DNA from: an uncultured Anaerococcus sp.
GTDB taxonomy: Bacteria > Bacillota > Clostridia > Tissierellales > Peptoniphilaceae
Length of the DNA stretch: 6,513 bases
Assembly: GCA_900550345.1 (NCBI GenBank)
Contig: URRX01000083.1
Span: forward strand, 1 to 6,513
Direction: 5' to 3'
Numbering within the stretch: the first letter of the stretch is position 1; the number at the start of each line of letters is the position of its first letter. Below, in pieces: positions 1 to 4,012 of this stretch. The position numbers and the translations under genes were made by a program. The notes under the pieces are model-generated. The model was given only the letters and a program-made list of their open reading frames with translations, ran no database searches and had not been told where the DNA came from.

Positions 1-1
1 A

Positions 2-211
2 GGTAAAGGAAAAACTCAAAAAGATGTTGCAGATTACTTAGATATGTCAGAAAAGACTTTTAATACTAAATTAAAAAATGGAATATTTGGTTCTGATGAT
101 ATTGATAAAATGATAGATTTTCTAAATATAGAAGATCCAATGTGGATTTTTTTTGATAGAAAAGTAACTTTAAAAGATACTAAAGAAATATCTTTTGTAA
201 AATTGAAATAA
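2..211 (+). CDS. Phage-type XRE/HTH regulator, 3' end only
   Basis: The reading frame is open from the window edge to the TAA stop, giving 69 residues of a protein whose N-terminus lies outside. The segment TQKDVADYLDMSEKTFNTKL reads as the second and third helices of a lambda-repressor-like helix-turn-helix: the element 'KDVADYLDMS-KTF' followed by a basic recognition helix. It is followed by 'IDKMIDFLNIEDPMWIFF', a pattern typical of small phage Cro/repressor-like regulators, where the HTH ends in a helix and a 'P-x-x-IFF' strand. The remaining tail is short and charged. The protein is expected to bind operators in the early region. It is read in the same direction as the next gene, about 60 bases downstream. 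The family call is from sequence pattern; whether it acts as repressor, Cro or antirepressor is not visible. Confidence 0.7.
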   Translation, partial: GKGKTQKDVADYLDMSEKTFNTKLKNGIFGSDDIDKMIDFLNIEDPMWIFFDRKVTLKDTKEISFVKLK

Positions 212-274
212 ATTAAATTATGGAGATTTAATTTGCTGGTGTAAAAAAAGATGGAGAAAAAGAAAGGAGGGGGA

Positions 275-454
275 ATGGATAAGCAAATTATTGAAATTGA
301 AGATGGAAAAAATGAATTCATATTTAAAATTAATGGAGTTGACTTTGTAGAATATCTTGTTTCTTATAATATTTTGTCAACTCCTGATAGTAAAGAATTA
401 GATATTAAATTATTGATACCAAGTGAAAAAATCAAAGTCCAAGTTTGTTCTTGA
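275..454 (+). CDS. Small hypothetical protein, 59 aa (plus gene of cassette 1)
   Basis: I chose the ATG at 275 over the in-frame ATG at 251 because AAAGGAGG (263-270) lies just upstream of 275, and the extra residues from 251 would be a low-complexity KKKGGG run encoded by the ribosome binding site itself. The product is acidic to neutral with alternating beta-like segments (EFIFKINGVDFVEYLV, then ELDIKLLIP) and has no membrane segment or cysteine motif. I do not recognise a family. The leader bases GAAAAAGAAAG (256-266) recur before the plus genes at 1531 and 2423, which ties this gene to the cassette array. Its last 23 bases overlap, tail to tail, the DUF2513 gene on the other strand. Confidence 0.7.
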   Translation: MDKQIIEIEDGKNEFIFKINGVDFVEYLVSYNILSTPDSKELDIKLLIPSEKIKVQVCS

Positions 455-785
455 TTATTTCTGTTGCGACTTTGCCTAATACATCTAATGATACTGAGGC
501 TAGTTTACCTATTTGGTTTTTTGTTTCTTTAAATACTTTAGGGTCTCTTATTGTATTTAAAAATTCATGACCTTCCCAGGTTAAAGATTTTACTTGGATA
601 TGTACTATTCCTATCCATGTATTTACTTCTACAGAGTTTATAAAGCCAGCTTCTTTTAGTTTTATTAGAGTATAGAAAGTATCTTGATCAGTGTTATTGC
701 GGTCATATTCTAAAACATTTTCTAAATCTGTTTTTTCTTCGATTTGTAGCAATAATTCTCTGATTGTATCATAGTTTAGTTTCAT
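432..785 (-). CDS. DUF2513 family protein, 117 aa
   Basis: The protein starts MKLNYDTIRELLLQIEE and contains 'LTWEGHEFLNTIRDPKVFKETK' in two adjoining parts (residues 68-89), which I recognise as hallmarks of the DUF2513 family common in Firmicutes prophages. The middle (residues 35-76) looks like a winged-helix fold: helix 'TLIKLKEAGFI', a beta pair around 'WIGIVHIQV', then the 'LTxxGxxFL' wing end. The C-terminus (95-117) is an amphipathic, fairly hydrophobic helix. The family has no established function; DNA binding is an inference from the fold-like pattern. AAAGGAG on the minus strand precedes the ATG. It is expressed from the minus promoter in the first divergent repeat and converges on, and overlaps, the gene at 275-454. 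Confidence 0.85.
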   Translation of the reverse strand: MKLNYDTIRELLLQIEEKTDLENVLEYDRNNTDQDTFYTLIKLKEAGFINSVEVNTWIGIVHIQVKSLTWEGHEFLNTIRDPKVFKETKNQIGKLASVSLDVLGKVATEIIKNKLGL

Positions 786-788
786 TTA

Positions 789-843
789 TTGTCTCCTTTC
801 TTGTTTTATTATAACAGATTGAAGATTGTGGATAGGTTTTAAA
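789..843. repeat. Divergent-promoter repeat, copy A
   Basis: This is the first of four copies of a sequence placed between divergently read genes. It keeps TTGTTTTATTATA and GATTGTGGATAGGTTTTAAA but differs from copies B and C in the middle (ACAGATTGAAG in place of TCAAATTTGGAG) and near the minus-strand ribosome binding site. Those changes include one inserted and one deleted base, so the overall length is still 55. It is the most diverged full-length copy. The whole intergenic gap is 786-875, and the plus gene's own ribosome binding site (AAGGAGG) lies outside the repeat. Confidence 0.85.
808..816 (-). promoter_or_regulatory. Extended -10 promoter for the DUF2513 gene
   Basis: Read on the minus strand the bases are TGTTATAAT, a perfect extended -10 (TG-n-TATAAT). 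At the usual distance upstream there is no TTGACA; that position is occupied by CCTATCCACAA, so the promoter would rely on the TG extension or on a bound factor. Transcription would start only about 15-20 bases before the ATG, with the AAAGGAG site inside that short leader. Confidence 0.55.
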
Positions 844-875
844 AGGTTAAGACAAAGAAAAATTAAGGAGGACTT

Positions 876-1049
876 ATGAATTTTTTAAAGAATTTTTTTA
901 AGGAAATTAAAGAAGGGGGCATGGAAAGAATGGAAGAAAGGCTGATGTGGATTGGTAGTGAGTTCTTTTGTTTTTTTATGGATTGGATTGCTCCTATTTT
1001 ATCAGCCTTGGCTGTTTCTTTATTGGTTAATTATTTTTTAAGAAAATAG
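876..1049 (+). CDS. Small single-pass membrane protein, 57 aa (plus gene of cassette 2)
   Basis: This frame runs from ATG at 876, seven bases or fewer after AAGGAGG, to TAG at 1047-1049. The N-terminal half is charged and contains 'KNFFKEIKEGG' and 'MERMEERL'. The C-terminal half, from about residue 35 to 54, is a hydrophobic segment (WIAPILSALAVSLLVNYFL) ending in RK, so the protein is probably a small tail-anchored or single-pass membrane protein. I do not recognise a family. Its 3' end overlaps by 12 bases the convergent minus-strand gene, which also ends in a membrane segment. The strong ribosome binding site and clean position between the repeat and the convergent partner support it as a real gene. 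Confidence 0.7.
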   Translation: MNFLKNFFKEIKEGGMERMEERLMWIGSEFFCFFMDWIAPILSALAVSLLVNYFLRK

Positions 1050-1451
1050 AAGGTTTGTTAGAACGCTTACTAATAAAGCTACCAAAGACGGAAATAGAAA
1101 TGAACGGACAAGTTCTTTTATCACATCACGTCTTTCAAAAAGGATGTAATCTTCAAGGTATGTATATCCATATTTGGTTAGAGAATATTTTCCAGTGTAA
1201 ATAATACGAACATTTCCAAATTCGTCTGGTTTTGATTCTTTGTATGTTTCTTGAAGATATTGTTTTTGTCTTTCTTGAGGTGTGAATCTTAAACCTTTTG
1301 GTTTGGACATTTGCTCTAGTCTATGGAGTGTTTGGTGTTCATGGTCTGGAAATCTTTTAAGGATTTGTTCTTTACTAGCTGAGTTTTTACGCTTTATAAA
1401 TTTTAGTATTTTGATGTTCATTATTTGAATATCTTCTTGTTGAAGTGTCAT
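1038..1451 (-). CDS. Winged-helix-like protein with C-terminal membrane segment, 137 aa
   Basis: Residues 10-50 look like a winged helix-turn-helix (MNIKILKFIKRKNSASKEQI, then a second helix HQTLHRLEQM). Residues 80-101 form a beta-rich wing ending in 'YSLTKYGYTYLED'. Residues 116-136 (RSFLFPSLVALLVSVLTNLLF) form one transmembrane segment at the extreme C-terminus. The protein would be tail-anchored with the DNA-binding-like domain in the cytoplasm. The ribosome binding site AAAAGGAG lies 6 bases before the ATG. The layout resembles the DUF2513 gene product at 432-785 in order (winged helix, 'LTxxGxxxL', hydrophobic tail), but I do not see enough identity to call them homologues. I do not assign a family. 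It is transcribed from repeat copy B. Confidence 0.75.
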   Translation of the reverse strand: MTLQQEDIQIMNIKILKFIKRKNSASKEQILKRFPDHEHQTLHRLEQMSKPKGLRFTPQERQKQYLQETYKESKPDEFGNVRIIYTGKYSLTKYGYTYLEDYILFERRDVIKELVRSFLFPSLVALLVSVLTNLLFS

Positions 1452-1453
1452 AG

Positions 1454-1508
1454 TTTTCTCCTTTTGGTTTTATTATATCAAATTTGGAGATTGTGGATAG
1501 GTTTTAAA
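1454..1508. repeat. Divergent-promoter repeat, copy B
   Basis: The 55 bases are identical to copy C at 2341-2395 except for one base in the T-run next to the minus ribosome binding site (TTTTGG against TTTTTG). The copy spans the ribosome binding site and promoter of the minus gene at 1038-1451 and ends just before the GAAAAAGAAAGG leader of the plus gene at 1531. Such near-identity between non-homologous flanking genes indicates recent duplication, gene conversion, or recombination at this site. Confidence 0.9.
1472..1480 (-). promoter_or_regulatory. Extended -10 promoter for the 137-aa winged-helix gene
   Basis: On the minus strand the bases read TGATATAAT, a perfect extended -10 hexamer. 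The -35 position carries part of CCTATCCACAA rather than TTGACA. The start point would fall near 1465, leaving a leader of about 15 bases that is mostly the AAAAGGAG ribosome binding site. Confidence 0.6.
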
Positions 1509-1530
1509 AGAAAAAGAAAGGATGGGGAAA

Positions 1531-1722
1531 ATGGCTAATTTTATTAATTCTAATGTAAAGATAAATGTTGAGGGCATAGAGATATGTTTGGAGAAACTTA
1601 ATGAGTTAGAAAAAAAGCTCAATGATGTTAATTCTCTTATTAAAGAGATTTCATCATTGAGCATAGATATTAATTTTGGCGAGAAACAGGAGGATGATTT
1701 ATTGAATAATCAGTGTCAATAA
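1531..1722 (+). CDS. Small coiled-coil protein, 63 aa (plus gene of cassette 3)
   Basis: I prefer ATG at 1531 because AAAGGA (1517-1522) lies eight bases before it; the in-frame ATG at 1522 sits inside that site. The product begins MANFINSNVKINVEGIEICL and then forms a leucine-rich heptad-like helix (about residues 16-45, EKLNELEKKLNDVNSLIKEI), followed by a short beta segment (SSLSIDINF) and an acidic tail. Small proteins of this shape, with a beta start, a coiled coil ending in 'N-SLI-E', and an acidic end, are frequent in Firmicutes phage early regions. Their function is unknown. The last 53 bases overlap the DUF4145 gene on the opposite strand, the deepest overlap in the array. Confidence 0.75.
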   Translation: MANFINSNVKINVEGIEICLEKLNELEKKLNDVNSLIKEISSLSIDINFGEKQEDDLLNNQCQ

Positions 1723-2338
1723 GTTGTAAAAATATATCTAGGTATTTTTTTAAGACTTCTATGTCATATTCTTTATATTTTTCTTGGTAATGTGTTTTAT
1801 CGTTAGCTAATAGTCTTACGACATCTGCTGTATTGATTAGTTGTTGTAGTGGCATGTAGGAGCTAATGGAATCATATAAGGATTTTCTTACTACTTCTTC
1901 TTTGGGCTTATTTAATTCTTTTATAGCATAATCTTTTATTAAATATTCTAAGGATTTTCTATAACCCATAGCTGCAAGGTCATACATATTGTGATCATAT
2001 GCAAATGATGAGTCTTTGTATAGTCTGATACAGTTTGGAGATAAGTCTTGGATTGATGGATAGAAGTAAGTATCTGATGACATTGGATATGAAGAAATAA
2101 ATTCTATTTTTATTTCTTCGTTTTGGGGTTTTTCTAATAGATAGGTAGCTGCTAAATTTTTTGAACAACATTTAGCGTGAAGAATCTTCAGAAATATTTC
2201 TTTGTTTTTGGAAAAAGCCATCATAGTTGAGTTTCTTTCGGTTAGTTCTACAACTTTGCCACAGTAAGGGCAAGTTAAGGGGGCAGTTACTGAGTGTAGT
2301 CTATTATTAAAATTTAAATTTAGTTTGGTTAGTTGCAT
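1670..2338 (-). CDS. DUF4145 domain protein with N-terminal zinc ribbon, 222 aa
   Basis: Residues 20-60 hold a zinc-ribbon-like arrangement: CPYC at 23-26 and a second cysteine pair CC at 57-58 (HAKCCSK). The C-terminal part from about residue 110 to 205 is helical and carries 'MYDLAAMGYRKSLEYLIKDY' with the conserved arginine (R127) and leucine/glutamate pattern that I associate with DUF4145. Homologous domains occur as stand-alone prophage or island proteins and next to or fused with restriction-type proteins; the biochemical role is not established. The length is usual for the stand-alone form. The ribosome binding site AAAAAGGAG and the promoter are both supplied by repeat copy C. The 3' end overlaps the plus gene at 1531-1722 by 53 bases. 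Confidence 0.8.
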   Translation of the reverse strand: MQLTKLNLNFNNRLHSVTAPLTCPYCGKVVELTERNSTMMAFSKNKEIFLKILHAKCCSKNLAATYLLEKPQNEEIKIEFISSYPMSSDTYFYPSIQDLSPNCIRLYKDSSFAYDHNMYDLAAMGYRKSLEYLIKDYAIKELNKPKEEVVRKSLYDSISSYMPLQQLINTADVVRLLANDKTHYQEKYKEYDIEVLKKYLDIFLQLIDTDYSINHPPVSRQN

Positions 2339-2340
2339 TA

Positions 2341-2395
2341 TTTTCTCCTTTTTGTTTTATTATATCAAATTTGGAGATTGTGGATAGGTTTTAAA
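2341..2395. repeat. Divergent-promoter repeat, copy C
   Basis: The 55-base reference copy lies between the DUF4145 gene and the plus gene at 2423. It shares 54 of 55 bases with copy B, and its first 37 bases are identical to copy D (2876-2912). It holds, in plus-strand order, the minus ribosome binding site, the minus -10, TTTGGAGATTGTGGATAGG, and TTTTAAA. Confidence 0.9.
2359..2367 (-). promoter_or_regulatory. Extended -10 promoter for the DUF4145 gene
   Basis: The minus strand reads TGATATAAT, identical to copies B and D. There is no recognisable TTGACA; the -35 location overlaps CTATCCACA. A plus-strand promoter for the divergent gene must lie in the same gap, but I could not identify a convincing one. 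Confidence 0.6.
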
Positions 2396-2422
2396 TGACA
2401 AAGAAAAAGAAAGTAGGGGCTT

Positions 2423-2617
2423 ATGAAATTTGATTCAAATATTATTGATCTAGAATGTAATGTTTTTGTAGAAAGTAAGGATGAGGAATTTGATATTCAA
2501 AAGGAATTTATAAATTTTAAGAGAATTTTGAGAAAAAGAACTGGGAAAGATATTAAATTTAATATTGTATTTTTGAATAAAAATAGTGGAGAGTTTTCTG
2601 TATTAAAAAGTAAATAG
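2423..2617 (+). CDS. Small hypothetical protein, 64 aa (plus gene of cassette 4)
   Basis: ATG at 2423 follows AAGTAGGGG, a weaker ribosome binding site than its neighbours have. The product starts with an acidic, beta-like part (NIIDLECNVFVESKDEEFDI), then a basic stretch (FKRILRKRTGKDIKFN), then a final beta-like segment. There is no membrane segment and I do not recognise a family. Its TAG stop lies inside the left arm of the terminator stem at 2614-2638, which separates it from the minus-strand gene. The gene shares the GAAAAAGAAAG leader with those at 275 and 1531. Confidence 0.65.
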   Translation: MKFDSNIIDLECNVFVESKDEEFDIQKEFINFKRILRKRTGKDIKFNIVFLNKNSGEFSVLKSK

Positions 2618-2638
2618 CTCTAGTTTATCCAGAGCTAT
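2614..2638. terminator. Bidirectional terminator between convergent genes
   Basis: ATAGCTCT (2614-2621) and AGAGCTAT (2631-2638) form a perfect 8-bp stem with a 9-base loop. Reading leftward on the minus strand the stem is followed by UUACUUUUUAAUA, a usable U-tract for the gene at 2644-2871. The plus-strand side has only a short AU-rich tail (ATAAGTTATT), so termination there is probably weaker. The stem begins within the last codons of the plus gene. Confidence 0.6.
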
Positions 2639-2643
2639 ATAAG

Positions 2644-2871
2644 TTATTCGACTGAATCTATAGGGTCGTAGTCAATGGCAAATTCAGATGATTTAGAAAA
2701 GGCTTGAAATGATAAGGCGGGTGCATATAGGTAGGCATCTTCTTCATCATATTCTTCATCTTCTAAATCTTCGCCTGAAATAATTAGATTTACGGTATCC
2801 ATATTATCGTCTTTTAGTTGTTTAACTATTTCGTATAAATCGGAAACTTTAACTTTTATTGAATTATTCAT
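2644..2871 (-). CDS. Small acidic hypothetical protein, 75 aa
   Basis: The start is ATG at 2871, preceded on the minus strand by AAAAAGGAG. The product begins MNNSIKVKVSDLYEIVKQLKDD, then 'MDTVNLIISGEDLEDEEYDEED', then 'AYLYAPALSFQAFSKSS' and an acidic end. The central run of Asp/Glu gives a strongly negative protein, which could mimic nucleic acid or bind a basic partner; that is a guess from charge only. There is no known motif or membrane segment. It is transcribed from repeat copy D. It is the only minus gene of the array that does not overlap its convergent partner, being separated from it by a terminator. Confidence 0.7.
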   Translation of the reverse strand: MNNSIKVKVSDLYEIVKQLKDDNMDTVNLIISGEDLEDEEYDEEDAYLYAPALSFQAFSKSSEFAIDYDPIDSVE

Positions 2872-2875
2872 AATA

Positions 2876-2912
2876 TTTTCTCCTTTTTGTTTTATTATAT
2901 CAAATTTGGAGA
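2876..2912. repeat. Divergent-promoter repeat, copy D (right half lost)
   Basis: These 37 bases match copy C exactly from TTTTCTCC to TTTGGAGA. Directly after, the conserved TTGTGGATAGGTTTTAAA is replaced by ATGTAAGGAGGTTTGT, which is the ribosome binding region of the HTH gene at 2929. The minus promoter and leader are intact; the plus-side half is not. This marks the right border of the array. Confidence 0.85.
2894..2902 (-). promoter_or_regulatory. Extended -10 promoter for the 75-aa acidic gene
   Basis: The minus strand reads TGATATAAT, as in copies B and C. Unlike the other copies, the upstream -35 area here is AAGGAGG-containing sequence, so whatever binds CTATCCACA in the other three copies should not act on this one. 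Confidence 0.55.
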
Positions 2913-2928
2913 ATGTAAGGAGGTTTGT

Positions 2929-3222
2929 ATGGAGAAAACTTTATTTAGTAGAGGAGAACTTGCCGAGAGGTGGGGGTGTTCTTCTAGGTATGTTGAGGAA
3001 CTTGAAAAAAGTGGAATTTTAAAACGTGTAAATTTGTCAAAAGTTTTGTATCCTATTGGGCAAATTAGGGATATTGAGGAAAGTGAAAAGCCAAGTCCAA
3101 CTTTGGAAATGGTTAGGGAACTTAAGAGTAATAATAAGAAACTTTTAAGTGAAAATATTTATTTGAAGAAAAGTTTGGCTGAATTATCAAAAATAGTTTA
3201 TGGAGGAAGTTATGGAGAATAA
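2929..3222 (+). CDS. MerR/excisionase-like HTH protein with coiled coil, 97 aa
   Basis: ATG at 2929 follows AAGGAGG with 5-6 bases of spacing; an in-frame ATG at 2887 would extend into the repeat and has no ribosome binding site. Residues 5-50 read as a MerR or excisionase-type winged HTH: 'FSRGELAERWGCSSRYVEEL' gives two helices, then 'KSGILKRVNLSKVLYPIGQI' gives the wing and the helix that ends it. Residues 58-90 form a leucine-rich helix (MVRELKSNNKKLLSENIYLK, then SLAELSKIV), likely a dimerising coiled coil. A DNA-binding regulator is the best reading. Its position at the border of the repeated promoters makes it a candidate to control them, which is inference. Its 3' end overlaps the next gene by 11 bases. 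Confidence 0.75.
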   Translation: MEKTLFSRGELAERWGCSSRYVEELEKSGILKRVNLSKVLYPIGQIRDIEESEKPSPTLEMVRELKSNNKKLLSENIYLKKSLAELSKIVYGGSYGE

Positions 3223-3481
3223 AAAAGTTATAGAGAACAAAAAAATTAGAAAAATCAGAAAAAGAAGTCAAGTTTTTGAAATATTAGATGGAAAAAAGCT
3301 TGATGATGCTTGTGTTAGATTTACTGCCAAGCCAGAAAAGGAAAGAATTAGGGATAAAGTTTTAGGGATTTTTATGGTTGGATTATGTATGACCTTAGCT
3401 CTTGCAGGTCCAAGTGAACTTGTTAGGGTTGTAGGGATAGTGATGATGTTTATTACTTCCTTGACTGCATTTTTGGCATAA
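3212..3481 (+). CDS. Two-helix membrane protein, 89 aa
   Basis: ATG at 3212 has GGAGG (3202-3206) five bases before it, inside the end of the HTH gene, so the two are probably translationally coupled. The first 20 residues are strongly basic (KKIRKIRKRS). Residues 21-48 are soluble-looking. Two hydrophobic segments follow (about 50-66, VLGIFMVGLCMTLALAG, and 71-88, VRVVGIVMMFITSLTAFL), forming a helical hairpin with a short loop. I do not recognise a family; small hairpin membrane proteins like this in prophage early regions are of unknown role. The gene closes the left transcription unit and is followed by a terminator five bases downstream. Confidence 0.7.
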   Translation: MENKKVIENKKIRKIRKRSQVFEILDGKKLDDACVRFTAKPEKERIRDKVLGIFMVGLCMTLALAGPSELVRVVGIVMMFITSLTAFLA

Positions 3482-3486
3482 AAATA

Positions 3487-3508
3487 AGCCGACGGCAATC
3501 GGCTTTTT
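3487..3508 (+). terminator. Rho-independent terminator
   Basis: AGCCGA (3487-3492) pairs with TCGGCT (3499-3504) around a 6-base loop, followed by a run of T. It lies just after the membrane protein stop and separates the left unit from the replication region. The minus strand also has an A/T tract on the far side, so some bidirectional activity is possible. Confidence 0.8.
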
Positions 3509-3571
3509 AGAAATTTGCTATAGGGTTATTATACTACGTATTTTATTTTTAGAAAGGCAGGAGATTTCTCT

Positions 3572-3601
3572 ATGCTAAGGAAATTTCTTGGTATTTCTTA
3601 A
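3572..3601 (+). CDS. Possible nine-codon peptide ORF
   Basis: ATG at 3572 is preceded by AGGAG eight to nine bases upstream (3559-3563) and opens MLRKFLGIS before TAA. Good spacing from a real ribosome binding site, within an otherwise gene-free stretch, is the only support. It may be a leader peptide that affects the downstream gene, a small membrane-active peptide, or chance. Confidence 0.2.
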   Translation: MLRKFLGIS

Positions 3602-3617
3602 AATGTATATTTATTAT
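3588..3617 (+). promoter_or_regulatory. Candidate promoter for the replication region
   Basis: TTGGTA (3588-3593, four of six to TTGACA) and TATTAT (3612-3617, five of six to TATAAT) are separated by 18 bases. Transcription would start near 3624, about 20 bases before the ATG at 3644. The 3509-3643 gap otherwise shows only AT-rich sequence, a second TATTATACT box at 3527-3535, and the possible peptide ORF. Confidence 0.35.
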
Positions 3618-3643
3618 TTTATTTAAAGAATTGGAGATTGTTT

Positions 3644-3859
3644 ATGAAAATAGAAAATCAAGCTAAGTTTATGAGAAATTTAGTAAATGTAGATGATGAG
3701 GATGTTATTTCTCTTGGGGAGTATTTCAATGGGGTTGGGTCTGGTATTAATCCTAGAAAGAATGGTTGTAATGAAGATTGTTTTGATATGCATTTTTTAG
3801 TTTTATGTGAACTAAAAAGAAGAGAAATCTTTAAGGGTGATATTGAAAGATTTATTTGA
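3644..3859 (+). CDS. Small hypothetical protein, 71 aa
   Basis: ATG at 3644 follows GGAG (3633-3636) with seven bases of spacing; an in-frame TTG at 3638 is too close to the site to be the start. The product contains 'DDEDVISLGEYF', a glycine/asparagine turn (NGVGSGINPRKNGCNEDCF) with two cysteines four residues apart, and a helical end (MHFLVLCELKRREIF). Two cysteines alone do not make a convincing metal site. I do not recognise a family. It is the first gene after the terminator and lies on the same strand as the replication genes, separated from rep by about 200 bases without a clear gene. Confidence 0.65.
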   Translation: MKIENQAKFMRNLVNVDDEDVISLGEYFNGVGSGINPRKNGCNEDCFDMHFLVLCELKRREIFKGDIERFI

Positions 3860-3902
3860 AAGAAAAATTTAAAATTAGTTGTAAATTTTGTGCAAAAAAA
3901 GA

Positions 3903-4012
3903 ATGAGGTCGATTGACCTCATCCAGTGCGTATATATCCATATATAATATACCTCTGGAATTTCTTTTTGCAAGGGAGATTGCCTATTTTTCAAGGAAGT
4001 TTCTACTTCCTT
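3903..4012. other. Stem-loop-rich region upstream of rep, candidate replication origin
   Basis: Three perfect inverted repeats lie in 110 bases: ATGAGGTC/GACCTCAT with a GATT loop (3903-3922); TATATAT/ATATATA around CC (3931-3946); and AAGGAAGT/ACTTCCTT with a TTCT loop (3993-4012). Clustered hairpins next to a HUH Rep gene are what a double-strand origin looks like, because these enzymes nick a single-stranded site exposed by a stem-loop. I see no nick sequence that I can assign to this Rep family. The first stem, read on the minus strand, is followed by a 7-T run (3894-3900) and could instead be a leftward terminator. Confidence 0.35.

Noticed and set aside
34..321. Minus-strand open frame of 95 codons
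   Set aside because: It runs antisense across the HTH gene end and the 275 gene, has no ribosome binding site, and its translation is low-complexity (Phe/Ser/Ile-rich), as expected from AT-rich antisense DNA.
275..785. Classical toxin-antitoxin operon
   Set aside because: The paired genes are convergent, not in tandem, and neither product shows a recognisable toxin or antitoxin motif.
1493..1507. Mini-ORF GTG GAT AGG TTT TAA inside the repeats (leader peptide MDRF)
   Set aside because: It is present in three copies, but the GGAG before it is only about two bases from the GTG and is GAAG in copy A, so translation is unlikely; conservation is better explained by a DNA or promoter function.
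789..2912. CRISPR-like repeated sequence
   Set aside because: The copies are 535-887 bases apart, the intervals are genes, and each repeat is a promoter region; there are no short unique spacers and no cas genes.
3532..3538. TACTACG, resembling the nick sequence of pMV158-type rolling-circle plasmids
   Set aside because: It is only seven bases, not in the loop of a strong hairpin (just ATAC/GTAT around it), overlaps a -10-like box, and the Rep here is a different HUH family.
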